64,000 bases of DNA from JADJGC01 sp964576925 (GCA_964576925.1 CAZNWJ010000011.1:56731-120730), one strand, 5' to 3'; numbered from the stretch's first letter, positions 9,147-18,358 are shown. Notes: generated by a model not told the origin, from the sequence alone. Numbers and translations: made by a program.

Positions 9147-10063
9147 GGTTTGCGAGGATTATCAAGAAACCTCAAGCCGTCATCAGCCTGTGAGCGCACA
9201 AAAAGATCAGGTTCGTTGGCGGCGAGCCATTTCAGCAGCGACCGGCTCTTCTCGCCCAATACCCGAGAGAGCGACCAGACCGCCCAGCCGCGAACGCTGT
9301 TGTCCGGCTCGCTGAGGGACCGCTCGATTTCGCGTTGCGCCGCTCGCAAACTGAGTTGCCCACACAGTCTCAGGAGTAACGCCTTGGTCCGACCGGTTGT
9401 GAACGGCAATTCGGTGAGAATCACCGCGTGTGCGGCCGAGTCCAACTTGGCGAGGGCATCTAACGCTACCAGGCGAACGCCATAGTAGTCGTCATTCAAT
9501 GCCCGCATGAATAATACGCTGGTAGACGGCTCATTGAGCAGGCTCAGGCCATAGATTGCGGCCTTGCGCACCAGACCAACAGAGTCGGCGACGAACGGAT
9601 CGAGCAGTTTGGCTGCCCGGGGGCCGCCGATCTTGCCGATAGCGGTAACTGCCTCGACGCGCACGGTGAAGTCTGAATGGGTCGTAACCGGCACAATTGG
9701 CGCCAAGGCGGCCGTGTCCTTGATTTCTGCCAGACAACGGCAGGTCGTTCGCAGTTGATCCTTATTGTCGGTCACGAGGGCGGGAGTCAAGTGCGGCGTG
9801 GCGACCCTGCCGATACCGCGATAAATATCGATCAACGCCCACTTCTCGCGCGCGTCCGAGGTCGATAACTTCCCTGCCAGGAAGCGCGCTGCTGATTCTC
9901 CCATTGCACTCAGCGAATCTTGAGATGGTTTCACCAAAGATTGAAAGCGAATTTCACCCGAGGATCCCTGCCGCCAGAGGCGCTCCATCAACTCATCCTG
10001 AGAGCAGACGGTGTTCACCATGATCAGCAGCAAACAGCTCGAGAAGCAAAGGAACAGCTTCAC
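9143..10063 (-). CDS. Exported HEAT-repeat protein
   Basis: I start it at the GTG at 10063, which overlaps the upstream stop as GTGA and has GGGAGGT 6 nt before it. This gives a clean signal peptide, 'VKLFLCFSSCLLLIMVNTVC', and 306 aa. A longer reading from 10120 has no ribosome site. From about residue 70 to the end there are 6-7 HEAT/PBS-lyase-type helical repeats: 'TVRVEAVTAIGKIGGPRA', 'GLVRKAAIYGLSLL', 'YGVRLVALDALAKL', 'NSVRGWAVWSLSRVLG'. Such repeats bind proteins, here probably outside the inner membrane. It is coupled to the G-N-D-Y repeat protein before it and the exonuclease after it. Confidence 0.75.
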   Translation of the reverse strand: MKLFLCFSSCLLLIMVNTVCSQDELMERLWRQGSSGEIRFQSLVKPSQDSLSAMGESAARFLAGKLSTSDAREKWALIDIYRGIGRVATPHLTPALVTDNKDQLRTTCRCLAEIKDTAALAPIVPVTTHSDFTVRVEAVTAIGKIGGPRAAKLLDPFVADSVGLVRKAAIYGLSLLNEPSTSVLFMRALNDDYYGVRLVALDALAKLDSAAHAVILTELPFTTGRTKALLLRLCGQLSLRAAQREIERSLSEPDNSVRGWAVWSLSRVLGEKSRSLLKWLAANEPDLFVRSQADDGLRFLDNPRKP

Positions 10064-11946
10064 TTGCCACCTCCCGCCTGCAAATCGGCGCCGATTCCCC
10101 ATTTTGAATTCGTGATCCAATAAGTACCGTCCCTGCCATGCCCGCGGTAATCATCGGCGCCGCTCAGATCAAGGAAGAGACCGATTGAGCCGTACTCGCG
10201 GCGCGGGTTGCCGTAGCCGTGCGTATTGCTGGCGACGCGGGCCATGTGACCGTCATTGCCCGCCAGATCCAGCAGCATGCCGATGCCATTCGCCGAACCG
10301 GCCGCCTGCGACAGATCTGTCGCGCTGTATTGGTCGTTGCCGGCGCAATCAAGCAGCATGGCAAACGCAATGTCGTGGCCGCACCCCTGCGACACCCCCT
10401 TCGAGCTGTACAGATCGTCGCCCCCGATATCAATGAGATTTGCCACGCACATGTGCGTTGCGGCGCCTTGCGCGTATTGGTAGGCGATGTAATTGTCGTT
10501 TCCGCCGTAGTCGATCAGCCCACCGATGGCATACCAATAGGATGCCCCCTGCCCAAAGATGTCGGCACTGTACTGGTCGTTGCCTTCGCCGTCAACGAGC
10601 AGTCCGATTCCTCCGGAGAAATAGGGTCGCAGTCCATACCCGAAGCCCTGCGACAACGAAACGTAATGATCTTCGTAGCGTAGTATGTCGCCGTATTTCC
10701 AGCCGGCGGCGTAGCGGTCATTTCCTTTGTGGTCAACCAGTGCACCGACACCCATGACAAACCCGAAACCTTGTGCATACAGTGCGGCGCTGTAACTGTC
10801 GCGACCGGCCTCGTCAATCAACATCCCGACGCCAAAGGTCGCTGCCCCCTGTGTCAAGAGATCGCCCTGATATGTGTCGTCACCCGCACGGTCCCTTAGA
10901 ATTCCCACGCCAAACATGCCGCAGCCGAGCGAGTATTTCTTGCCAACATAAAGATCGTTGCCGCTCCAATCGTCCAATATGCCGGCCGAGAAGAATCCGG
11001 AGGCGATGGCGTGATCGGTCAGCGCGAAGTACTTGTCGTCGCCGGCCAGATCGATGATGATCTGTGATGCGTATTCCGGTGAGCGCGATAGATAGTACTC
11101 GTCGTCCCCACCAAAGTCGATGATGATGCTGTAGACGCCTTCATACCGGTCATTGCCGAGGCCGCCGATGGCCATCCGGCCCAAGGGTGTTATCACGTCC
11201 TTGAATTGCGCTAACGCCCGACACTTGGCCAGTTCGCGCCCGCCGTTGGGCTGCTGCTCAAGCCAATCGCTGAGTAGTTGATAGGCTCCAACAGCTCCAG
11301 CGCCATTCGAGGCCATGTACCTAATGTCTTCTTCATCGCAGATCGATTTCAACCGCTGCGCCGCTCGTTCCTGTTGTTTCTGCAAGCTGTCAAGGGCATC
11401 GAGCGGAAGTTCTACATCTTTCTCCTCCTCGCGCAGGAACAACTCAAATGAATCCTTCAAGAACATTTCGTTCTTTGCGAAGTCGCCGCCGGCGCTGCCC
11501 GGTGTCTTGTCCAATCGCAGAAGAGTCCATCTTGTTAATCGCACCAGCGAATCGCAGGAGGACGCCCGATGTTCGAAATCTCTGGAGTTTCGACTCGCTT
11601 CATCGTCCCAATGTAACGAGTCTTCAGCCGGCGCGGCTGTCTGGTCAAGAAACCGCCGCAGCATCCGGTAGTTCTGATTAACTGTGCGCGGAAGAGCCAA
11701 CAGCGAGTCGGCACTTCCTTTGGTGAAGGCAGGCAACCCCAGCGGCCGGCGCGTGTACTCATTGACGACACTCAAGCGAAACGTGTCGAGGTCGACCCAG
11801 TCAGTGCGAAAGCCGACGTCGGAAGTGTCGATGCCAATGAAGTTTAGCGTCTGATTTATGGTATCGAGCGGAACGCGAAAATCGTCGCTGCGCACCGTGG
11901 CGGTCAACAACAGCGCCAATCCGAGGACGAGAAGAGTTTTGTGCAT
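10060..11946 (-). CDS. Secreted protein with about 13 'G-N/D-D-x-Y' repeats (putative solenoid)
   Basis: A 628-aa protein with a signal peptide (1-20), a helical N-terminal half (about 25-255, with 'LDSLQKQQERAAQRL'), and then about 13 imperfect repeats from residue 256 to the end. The consensus unit is about 26-27 residues: h-[DG]-x-x-G-[ND]-D-x-Y-x-A-...-Q-G-x-x-x-x-h-G-h-L. Examples are 'VDGEGNDQYSADIFGQGA', 'IDYGGNDNYIAYQYAQGA' and 'LDCAGNDQYSATDLSQAA'. Regular Asp/Asn-rich turns suggest a calcium-stabilised beta-solenoid, but the unit is much longer than the 9-residue RTX motif. I do not know a named family. It overlaps the HEAT gene by 4 bp and follows the methyltransferase by 49 bp. 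Confidence 0.7.
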   Translation of the reverse strand: MHKTLLVLGLALLLTATVRSDDFRVPLDTINQTLNFIGIDTSDVGFRTDWVDLDTFRLSVVNEYTRRPLGLPAFTKGSADSLLALPRTVNQNYRMLRRFLDQTAAPAEDSLHWDDEASRNSRDFEHRASSCDSLVRLTRWTLLRLDKTPGSAGGDFAKNEMFLKDSFELFLREEEKDVELPLDALDSLQKQQERAAQRLKSICDEEDIRYMASNGAGAVGAYQLLSDWLEQQPNGGRELAKCRALAQFKDVITPLGRMAIGGLGNDRYEGVYSIIIDFGGDDEYYLSRSPEYASQIIIDLAGDDKYFALTDHAIASGFFSAGILDDWSGNDLYVGKKYSLGCGMFGVGILRDRAGDDTYQGDLLTQGAATFGVGMLIDEAGRDSYSAALYAQGFGFVMGVGALVDHKGNDRYAAGWKYGDILRYEDHYVSLSQGFGYGLRPYFSGGIGLLVDGEGNDQYSADIFGQGASYWYAIGGLIDYGGNDNYIAYQYAQGAATHMCVANLIDIGGDDLYSSKGVSQGCGHDIAFAMLLDCAGNDQYSATDLSQAAGSANGIGMLLDLAGNDGHMARVASNTHGYGNPRREYGSIGLFLDLSGADDYRGHGRDGTYWITNSKWGIGADLQAGGGK

Positions 11947-11995
11947 GCCCGAATTCTAACTCTGTTGAGTCGATCCGAGCAATCGTTTTTTGTGC

Positions 11996-12763
11996 TCACT
12001 TCTTGGTCAAAATCCAGATCCAGATCGGCAGGATCGGATAAGCCGCCCTGTAGATGAAGGTCGGTACGCGAAACGCCCACCCGCTCTGGGCTCTGAGATC
12101 GTCCGCCGCGAAGCGCTCGGGGTGCTTAAGAATCGGAATCGTGTAGTCGTGGAATTCAAACTCGCGGAGAATCTTTTTCAATTTCGGGTACGAGCGCAAT
12201 GTTACATCATAGCCGCCCTGCCGTCCGGTGAGCTTCATGTAGATGTTCGCCAGCCGATTCGGCAGCCAGGAGAGGAACGGCAGTTTGTAGTGGCCTTCGA
12301 CCAGGGTGAAGCGTGAGCCGGCGCTAAAATAGCAGAATCCGTCAGGCTTCAAGACCCTGCGGATTTCCCGCGCCAGTCCGACCTGATCATCGACGTGTTC
12401 GTAAACGTGATTACAAATCACGCAGTCGAACGATTCATCCGGAAACTCCAGCTTTGTGGCATCGCCGCAAACCCAGGTGACATTCGGGCTCTTGCACTGC
12501 TGCCGCCCGCGTTCAATCGCCACGTGATCGATATCGAGCTCGACGACTTCATCGAAGACGTCGGCGAAGATTTCGGTCATTACGCCGGCCGCGCCGCCGA
12601 CGTCCAGCACGCGCAGGCTCGAGCCGTTGCCACGGCAAAAATCCTGGATGACGGCGATGATTTTCTGCGCCTTTTGAACCCGGCCGGTACGATCGTACAA
12701 TTGCGGAAAGCGCTCGGAGAAAGTCCCGTAGATTTCATTCTGGCGCGTGATTTCAGTTGTCAT
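11996..12763 (-). CDS. Class I SAM-dependent methyltransferase
   Basis: A 255-aa protein counted from the ATG at 12763, which has AGGAG 6 nt before it; a TTG 18 nt upstream is less likely. SAM-binding motif I is 'LRVLDVGGAAGVMTEIF' and motif II 'VVELDIDHVAIERG', with 'FDCVICNHVYEHVDDQ' and 'EIRRVLKPDGFCYFSAGSRF' after it, as in Methyltransf_11/25. The substrate is unknown. It overlaps the next methyltransferase gene by 11 bp inside a glycan-type operon, which suggests methylation of a sugar or lipid-linked precursor. Confidence 0.82.
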   Translation of the reverse strand: MTTEITRQNEIYGTFSERFPQLYDRTGRVQKAQKIIAVIQDFCRGNGSSLRVLDVGGAAGVMTEIFADVFDEVVELDIDHVAIERGRQQCKSPNVTWVCGDATKLEFPDESFDCVICNHVYEHVDDQVGLAREIRRVLKPDGFCYFSAGSRFTLVEGHYKLPFLSWLPNRLANIYMKLTGRQGGYDVTLRSYPKLKKILREFEFHDYTIPILKHPERFAADDLRAQSGWAFRVPTFIYRAAYPILPIWIWILTKK

Positions 12764-13424
12764 TCTTTCTCCTGAGCACAAGCATCGCCGAGATACAGAA
12801 CAGCGATGGAATCATGTTAGCGAGCCATTGGCCGATGCGTGCGGCGAAGCGCCCCCAGCGCGGCGGCATCAATGGCTGGAAAACTTCGGCCTCGATGACA
12901 TAACCGGCGAGGCGTGCCAGTTCCCGCGCCTTGCGCGGCGAGAAAAGCTGTACGTGCTCGACCAACGGTTGACCGACGCCAAGTCGTCTGACGATGTGAA
13001 ACTCATTCGGCACAGAGATCACCATCCGTCCTTTCGGGAGCAGTACCTTGTCAGCTTTGCGCAGGACGGCAACCGGATCTTCGATTTGCTGCAAGACCTC
13101 AAAGCATACAACCAGGCTGTAGTGGCCTTCGAATTCGTCTTTCTCAAGGTCGACGACGCGAGCCGAATAGCCCGCTTCCTTCATGTGGCGAACGGCCTCG
13201 GGTGAAATGTCCCAGCCTTCCACGCGGTAGCCGGCGCTCTTGAAGTAGCAGATCAGCTCCCCCTGCCCGGCGCCGATGTCGAGCAATGAATTGTAGCGAA
13301 ATCCCACCAGGTCATAAAGACGACGGGCTCGCCATTCGGAACGACGCGCGACGCGGTGGTGGTCCTGCTGTTCCCAGTAGCGATCGAAATAGTGTTGCTT
13401 ATCGTTGGCCGGCATTGACGACAT
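12753..13424 (-). CDS. Class I SAM-dependent methyltransferase
   Basis: A 223-aa methyltransferase with motif I 'YNSLLDIGAGQGELICYF', motif II 'YRVEGWDISPEAVRHM' and 'VVCFEVLQQIEDP..VLRKADKVLLPKGRMVISVPN'. The C-terminal 20 residues are hydrophobic and end in Arg/Lys, so it may sit at the inner membrane. ATG at 13424 is the best start (GAGG upstream); a TTG at 13430 and an ATG at 13415 are alternatives. It overlaps the glycosyltransferase gene upstream and the methyltransferase downstream. Confidence 0.8.
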   Translation of the reverse strand: MSSMPANDKQHYFDRYWEQQDHHRVARRSEWRARRLYDLVGFRYNSLLDIGAGQGELICYFKSAGYRVEGWDISPEAVRHMKEAGYSARVVDLEKDEFEGHYSLVVCFEVLQQIEDPVAVLRKADKVLLPKGRMVISVPNEFHIVRRLGVGQPLVEHVQLFSPRKARELARLAGYVIEAEVFQPLMPPRWGRFAARIGQWLANMIPSLFCISAMLVLRRKNDN

Positions 13425-14571
13425 CGACAAAAGTCCTCACAGCTTGCGCGGGTGCGAATCGCTCCAGCAGATTCTTCGCCGCGGTTTTGATATCCAAGTC
13501 GCACACGATAGCCCTGACCAACGCGTCATGCAAGGCGCGAACCGATTTCTTCTGAACGACGTATCCGAGTTTGTTGTCACGCACCAATGTGCCAAGATCA
13601 CCGACGTTGGTCACGATCATCGGCGTGGCGGTCTGCAAAGCTTCGCCAAACACCAGCGGAATCGAATCCGAGTGTGTTGGGATCACGAGCGCCCGGGCGC
13701 GCTGCAGGTAATTGATCACTTCATCGGTCGGCGCCCGTCCCAACAGATGGACTTTGCCGCGAAGTTTGAGGCGATCGATCTCGCGCTTCAATTTGGGCAC
13801 TGCCGATCCGTCACCAATGAACAAGAGGCGATAATCCCAAATATCCTGCTTGAGCAGCGAAAACGCCCGCGTAAGGTCGAACACGCCCTTGCTCTTCTCG
13901 ATTCTGCCGAGGTAAAGAAAGTACTTCTCCCGGGGTATCGGTTGCATCTGGAAGTTGAAGAGTCGCAAACTGGGCAGAAAGTGACACTCACGACTTGAGA
14001 TGCGCTTGACTTTTTCGGCCAGTTCATCACCGTCTGCAAATAACCCGGATGCTTTCGAGAGGGCGACGCGGATCATCTTGCCGGCCAGCGGCCGTTGCGC
14101 CCAGACATTGATGTCGGAGCCTAGCGCCCAGACTGAGTAAGGCACTCCGGTCTCCTTGTGCGCCTTGTAGGCAAACCAACCGGAGGGCAGCGCCCAAAGC
14201 GCGAGGATGTGATCGTAGCGGTTGCTCTTCAAATGTTGAAGGAGAGTTTGCACCCCGGAGTCGAAATGCTTCTTGACCAGTTCCCATGTAGCCACGCGAT
14301 ATAAGGGCAGCTCCGAGAGCGTCCGCTGCGTTTCACCCCAATCGAAACGCACGACCTCAAACGGCAATGACGACTTCTGTTCGCCGATGCGCGAGGTATA
14401 GACCGTCACCTCAATGCCGGCCGCTCGCAGCGCCTCGATAAAATCGAGGACGAAAGGCGAAGCCGGATCGTCGGGCGAAACCGGCAGACGATTAGTGATG
14501 AGGAGCAGCCGCTTGATCGAGGTGACGATTGGCGACTGGCTCGCGGTTGTTGGGTTCGGAGACTGGCTCAT
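13399..14571 (-). CDS. Glycosyltransferase family 4-type (GT-B fold)
   Basis: A 390-aa GT-B enzyme. The N-terminal half begins 'IKRLLLITNRLPVSPDDPAS' and the donor-binding half holds 'KYFLYLGRIEKSKGVFDLTR', 'LLFIGDGSAVPKLKREI', 'VHLLGRAPTDEVINYLQRA' and 'PLVFGEALQTATPMIVTNVG', where E-x7-E lies in the 'FGEAL' segment. It transfers an activated sugar to an acceptor at the cytoplasmic face; donor and acceptor are unknown. The start overlaps the GT2 gene by 80 bp, which is long, but no later ATG or GTG gives an intact N terminus. Confidence 0.85.
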   Translation of the reverse strand: MSQSPNPTTASQSPIVTSIKRLLLITNRLPVSPDDPASPFVLDFIEALRAAGIEVTVYTSRIGEQKSSLPFEVVRFDWGETQRTLSELPLYRVATWELVKKHFDSGVQTLLQHLKSNRYDHILALWALPSGWFAYKAHKETGVPYSVWALGSDINVWAQRPLAGKMIRVALSKASGLFADGDELAEKVKRISSRECHFLPSLRLFNFQMQPIPREKYFLYLGRIEKSKGVFDLTRAFSLLKQDIWDYRLLFIGDGSAVPKLKREIDRLKLRGKVHLLGRAPTDEVINYLQRARALVIPTHSDSIPLVFGEALQTATPMIVTNVGDLGTLVRDNKLGYVVQKKSVRALHDALVRAIVCDLDIKTAAKNLLERFAPAQAVRTFVDVVNAGQR

Positions 14572-15574
14572 CTCGCCTTGCGTTCGTTTCCTGATGATCG
14601 CTCATCCATTTATCTAGCTTCAATTCCAGTCGCTTGTTCTCGCGCTGGACGACAAAGATCTCTTTGCGCAACTTCACCAAACCGCTGCCGAGAAAACCAA
14701 ACATCAGGATCTGGATTCCGGTGAGAATAAATAGCACCAACAAGGTCATCAGCGGGCGGTTGGGATTCAGCGTGCCGTTTTGCCAGAGGTAGACGACATA
14801 GCCGCCGCCAAGCAGTCCCAGCCCGATCAAGACCAAGCCTATTGCCCCGAAGAGCAACATCGGTTTCTCGTGCAAAGAAAAGAGCAGATGGGACGTAGCG
14901 ATAGCGCGGAAGCGGAATTTCGACTTTCCTTTCTTGCGCGCGCGCAGCGTCGCCGGCATCTCCATGACCGAATACCCGGAGGCGAGTAGCTTCGTGATAA
15001 TCTCGAGGTGAAGTTCTTTTCCAGACGAGAATAGCTCTAGCGACTTGATACAGTCGGCGCGATAGGCGCGCAGGACACCGGTGCTGGTTTTGACTTTCCC
15101 GCCAATCGCGTAGTTGATCACCTTGTTCCCCAGGCGCGAAATCCAAAGACGCAGCGCGGGCACATTCTCGGCGCCACCGCCCTCCGTATAGGGCGAGCCG
15201 ACAACGCAGTCGAGTTTCGTGTACTTCTGAAGCAAGTCAATCATGCGGGTCAAGTGATCGGCTGAGTACGACAGATCGGCATCGGTTGTGCAGATAACAG
15301 TCCCCTGCGCAGCCCGGATGCCCTCACGAATGGCGAATCCGCGCCCCTGGTTGGGCTGGTAGCTGATCACGCGCAAATGGCGATGATGCGACGCCAAAGA
15401 GTTAAGCTTGAGCGCCGTGTCATCGGTCGAGCCGTCGTCAACGGCAATAATCTCGAAGGCATGTCCATGGGCCCGCAACTCCGCAGCGATTTTGTCGATG
15501 GTGTCGGGAATATTCTCCGACTCGTTGTGCATCGGCACAACGACACTAACCAGATCCTTAACGCTCACGGCCAT
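14492..15574 (-). CDS. Glycosyltransferase family 2, dolichol/polyprenyl-phosphate-mannose-synthase-like, with two C-terminal membrane segments
   Basis: A 360-aa protein. The GT-A domain (5-235) has 'SVVVPMHNESENIPDTIDK', 'IAVDDGSTDDT' and the DxD region 'TTDADLSYSADHL', as in DPM1/ArnC-type enzymes that charge a polyprenyl phosphate with sugar. Two hydrophobic segments (about 240-260 and 280-305) and a short coiled tail follow. It overlaps its neighbours on both sides, upstream by 17 bp with the DUF2723 membrane protein, which could be a user of the lipid-linked sugar. Confidence 0.85.
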   Translation of the reverse strand: MAVSVKDLVSVVVPMHNESENIPDTIDKIAAELRAHGHAFEIIAVDDGSTDDTALKLNSLASHHRHLRVISYQPNQGRGFAIREGIRAAQGTVICTTDADLSYSADHLTRMIDLLQKYTKLDCVVGSPYTEGGGAENVPALRLWISRLGNKVINYAIGGKVKTSTGVLRAYRADCIKSLELFSSGKELHLEIITKLLASGYSVMEMPATLRARKKGKSKFRFRAIATSHLLFSLHEKPMLLFGAIGLVLIGLGLLGGGYVVYLWQNGTLNPNRPLMTLLVLFILTGIQILMFGFLGSGLVKLRKEIFVVQRENKRLELKLDKWMSDHQETNARRDEPVSEPNNREPVANRHLDQAAAPHH

Positions 15575-17498
15575 GCTCCACGGCGTAGGCCGCCTGTTGT
15601 ATTTCGGTCAGTTGGCGATTACCCGGGTCAAGCTCGACAATCATTTCGGTGAAGCGGCGTTGGTCGTCCGCCTGTCGTGTGGCGATCGCCAATTTCAGGC
15701 AACTTAGGAGCAGGTCGACGTTTTCAGCGTCGCAGTCGGCGGCATCGCGGTTATACTTGGCGGCAATTACCGGCTGATTGTGTCGATGGTAGAAGACGGC
15801 GAGATTGTACAGCAATCGACCGAAATGCTCCCGCGTCGTGCGATCGCGATTGTCACGCCAGAGCGAGGCTTGATCGTTATAGAATTGCACCGACACCGCC
15901 GCGCTCTTCTGAGTGAAGTTCCCTTCGGTACCATAGAGATAAGCGAATCCGCTCGGTTGAAGTCTGGGAATCAGCTGCGAGGTCCATTGCGAGAGCGTCA
16001 GCGCCACCGGCCGATAAGGCGCATTGATGCCGATCCAGTAATTCAGGTTGTTGATGAAGTCTTCGGCAAAGTCGTCCTGATCCCACTCGGCGGAATAGTA
16101 GAGTTCCGGATGGCGCTTCTGCAGTTTGACGCGATAATCTTGGCGCAGCAAGGCTCCGGTTGAGATAACGATGACATCCTGACGGAAACCATCAACCTTC
16201 TGCTTGCACAGCAGCGGCGAGAAGCTGTTGTCTTCTCCGGCAAGAAAGATCGTGCCGGTCGGAAGCGATTCCAACACGCTTTGCGCGTAGATATCCGCTT
16301 CGCAAATGCCGTTTTTGGCCGCGGCGTTGTAGTTGACTCCAAACAGGTACGAAGCCTTCACAACCAGCGCAAGTGCAATCAGCAGCGGTACACCCAGGCG
16401 AAATGCCGGCGATGTTAACGGCTGCCGCTTGAGAATCTCCTGGGTCAGCGTCGTCGCGCCGACAGCCGCAGCCAGGAAGATCATTGCGAAGGCTGGTATC
16501 AAGTAGCCATATAGATCGAGGTTGTAGGGCGAGAAATCGGCGGCGTAAGCCGTCACGAGTATCGACATCACAATCGGCAAGATGACAATCACAAAGCCGA
16601 AGCGCGATCGGCGCCAGGACTGGATCAACCCGAGCAATGCGAAGATCATGATCAGGAGCGGCGTCTCGTGCACGACGGCGCCGATCACCGAACCCAGACG
16701 ATGAACATACGGCGTTGTCACGGTGAGTTGTTCAATCGGCAACGGTGTATCGATTCTCAGAACAGAGCGAAAAAAGCCGCCAATCGAGGAAAAGTCTCCC
16801 CAGTTGAAGATCGGCATGTAACTCTCGCGAATCGGCAGATACAGGTAGCTCAGAAGCCCGATGAAACAGAAAGCCGCGAATAATCCGGCTATACGCGGGC
16901 GCAGCAGGCGTTCGGTGTAGTTGATTGCCGCGGCAAGGGCGAGCGGAAAGACGACGGCTCCGTAGATGAGATAGTGATTCGCCAGGCTCAAGCCCACGAG
17001 GAGACCCATCATCGCCGCGAAGCGCCCGATCGCGATTTTCGCTTCGACGAAGCGAAGCAGAAGCCAAATCGTCAAGGTAACGAGGAGTGCGTTGAGCGCA
17101 TAGACTTCGGCTCTGACCGCCTGAATCCAGACACCGTATACAAACGCAAAAGCCACCACGCAGAGGAGTAACATGACTTCATAGATCGCTTCCAGTTGCT
17201 CCCCTTCGCGGCGTAATAGGCCGAGACCAAGGCGGAAAAGCAGTAGACAGGTGAGAGCCATGAAGAGCCCCGAAGCCACATTTACCCACCATTGCGGGGA
17301 ACTGCCCGGCAGCAAGGTGAACAGATGGGCGACGAGAACGTAGACGGGAAAACTGGGGTTGTGGACGATCCCCAGCTCGGAGGCGGCAGTCTGAAACGCT
17401 GCTGAGTCTTCCCAATAGATTCCTGGGGCAGCTGTTAACAGATATACCGACAGAGGAATGAGGAACGCCAGCCACGAGAACGCGCGCGTTCGATCCAT
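15558..17498 (-). CDS. DUF2723 (TMEM260/GT117-like) integral membrane protein
   Basis: A 646-aa protein with about 11-12 hydrophobic segments in residues 8-400. The N terminus 'YLLTAAPGIYWEDSAAFQTA' followed by 'LGIVHNPSFPVYVLVAHLF' matches DUF2723 (PF11028), except that the usual 'H-P-P-G-Y-P' loop reads 'HNPSFP'. Relatives are membrane glycosyltransferases or protein O-mannosyltransferase-like enzymes that take sugar from a lipid carrier. The soluble C-terminal 240 residues end in TPR-like helices ('LAVFYHRHNQPVIAAKYNRD'). It is the first gene of the overlapping operon running down to 6562. Confidence 0.8.
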   Translation of the reverse strand: MDRTRAFSWLAFLIPLSVYLLTAAPGIYWEDSAAFQTAASELGIVHNPSFPVYVLVAHLFTLLPGSSPQWWVNVASGLFMALTCLLLFRLGLGLLRREGEQLEAIYEVMLLLCVVAFAFVYGVWIQAVRAEVYALNALLVTLTIWLLLRFVEAKIAIGRFAAMMGLLVGLSLANHYLIYGAVVFPLALAAAINYTERLLRPRIAGLFAAFCFIGLLSYLYLPIRESYMPIFNWGDFSSIGGFFRSVLRIDTPLPIEQLTVTTPYVHRLGSVIGAVVHETPLLIMIFALLGLIQSWRRSRFGFVIVILPIVMSILVTAYAADFSPYNLDLYGYLIPAFAMIFLAAAVGATTLTQEILKRQPLTSPAFRLGVPLLIALALVVKASYLFGVNYNAAAKNGICEADIYAQSVLESLPTGTIFLAGEDNSFSPLLCKQKVDGFRQDVIVISTGALLRQDYRVKLQKRHPELYYSAEWDQDDFAEDFINNLNYWIGINAPYRPVALTLSQWTSQLIPRLQPSGFAYLYGTEGNFTQKSAAVSVQFYNDQASLWRDNRDRTTREHFGRLLYNLAVFYHRHNQPVIAAKYNRDAADCDAENVDLLLSCLKLAIATRQADDQRRFTEMIVELDPGNRQLTEIQQAAYAVEHGRER

Positions 17499-17548
17499 AG
17501 TCCCTTTTTCGGCATTCTAACCTGACGGATTAACCTATTGACCGACAT

Positions 17549-17580
17549 AAAAAACGGGCGGGGACAGCGTCCCCGCCCGC
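17549..17580 (-). terminator. Intrinsic terminator after pilin gene 1
   Basis: A perfect GC-rich stem (GGGCGGGGAC / GTCCCCGCCC) with a 3-nt loop is followed on the minus strand by a GTTTTTT run. It is duplicated exactly at 18327-18358. Confidence 0.92.
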
Positions 17581-18021
17581 GGCAGTGTTGCCTGTAGCGG
17601 TTCTTAAAGAACCGAGTCGTCGGAAGTCACGTTCAGGTTGCCGTCCTGATCCATGGTCCAGGTATCCGGAGCAGCGTCGTCGTCCAGACCCGGGTTCGGA
17701 ATCGTCGCGGTCGCCGTGAAGGTGGTCGCGGTCACGCCGGCGATACTGTACGAGTAACGGGCGGTCGGGCCAACTTCAACACCCAACGTCGCAAAAGCGT
17801 TCGGGGTCGCCGAACCGGCTACGGCACCAGCCGGATCCCAATAGGTATCGTTCTGCTGACGGTAGGTCTGCTGCATGGTGTAAACCTGCTTGAGAATCTG
17901 CTTGGCTTCCGACTGCTTTGACTTAGTGGTCGCCCGCATGAATCTCGGAATGGCCAATGCGGCCAAGATACCGATGATCACAACCACGATCATCAGTTCG
18001 ATCAGGGTGAAGCCCTTCTGG
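17549..18021. repeat. 473-bp perfect direct repeat, copy 1 (pilin body plus terminator)
   Basis: Base-by-base comparison with 18327-18799 shows no mismatch. The repeat starts in the T run of the terminator and ends at the codons just before the prepilin processing glycine of pilin 1. The offset between copies is 778 bp. Confidence 0.95.
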
Positions 18022-18044
18022 GTTCTGTGAAGCTTACTGAGCAT
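17604..18044 (-). CDS. Type IV major-pilin-like prepilin, copy 1
   Basis: A 146-aa prepilin. The ATG at 18044 has AGGAGG upstream; a longer reading from 18152 is not needed. The short leader 'MLSKLHRTQKG' is cut by prepilin peptidase before 'FTLIELMIVVVIIGILAA', with Glu5 present. The mature part is 'IPRFMRATTKSKQSEAK' then a Thr/Ala-rich C-terminal domain with no cysteine. It is identical to copy 2 from the leader's last codons to the end. Such pilins form the fibre used for attachment, twitching or DNA uptake. No assembly genes (pilB, pilC, pilQ) are in the window. Confidence 0.88.
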   Translation of the reverse strand: MLSKLHRTQKGFTLIELMIVVVIIGILAALAIPRFMRATTKSKQSEAKQILKQVYTMQQTYRQQNDTYWDPAGAVAGSATPNAFATLGVEVGPTARYSYSIAGVTATTFTATATIPNPGLDDDAAPDTWTMDQDGNLNVTSDDSVL

Positions 18045-18114
18045 TGCTCCTCCTGCGTTATGGTTCATCTTCGTGTCTTTCGTACTCATGCTTGTCACCA
18101 TCGGGTAGTGTAAG

Positions 18115-18130
18115 AGCAAGAAGCGTGCGA
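18115..18130 (-). promoter_or_regulatory. Sigma-54-like promoter for pilin copy 1
   Basis: On the minus strand the site reads TCGCACG-CTTC-TTGCT. This equals the -24/-12 consensus TGGCACG-N4-TTGCW with correct spacing and one mismatch (C for the first G of the -24 GG). It lies about 70 nt before the start at 18044. The NtrC-type activator gene at 19535 is close by. Confidence 0.5.
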
Positions 18131-18326
18131 GGAATTCAGGGACTCCCAACACATCAGCTAAGGCTTTGATACGTTGCTGCTTACACGTTCGTATTAATTA
18201 ACCGATTAATGCGCGACAGGTTTAGGTTTCTTTCTTGAGGGGGTTACTTCGCATGATCTCCATGCAAATTGCAATATTCGGGAAAAGGCATCCTGCGGTT
18301 AGCGGGCGCCGACGGGAGCCCAAAAG

Positions 18327-18358
18327 AAAAAACGGGCGGGGACAGCGTCCCCGCCCGC
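18327..18358 (-). terminator. Intrinsic terminator after pilin gene 2
   Basis: Same sequence as the terminator at 17549-17580: a 10-bp GC stem with a 3-nt loop, followed by a T run on the minus strand. It separates pilin 2 from pilin 1, so pilin 1 needs its own promoter. Confidence 0.92.
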
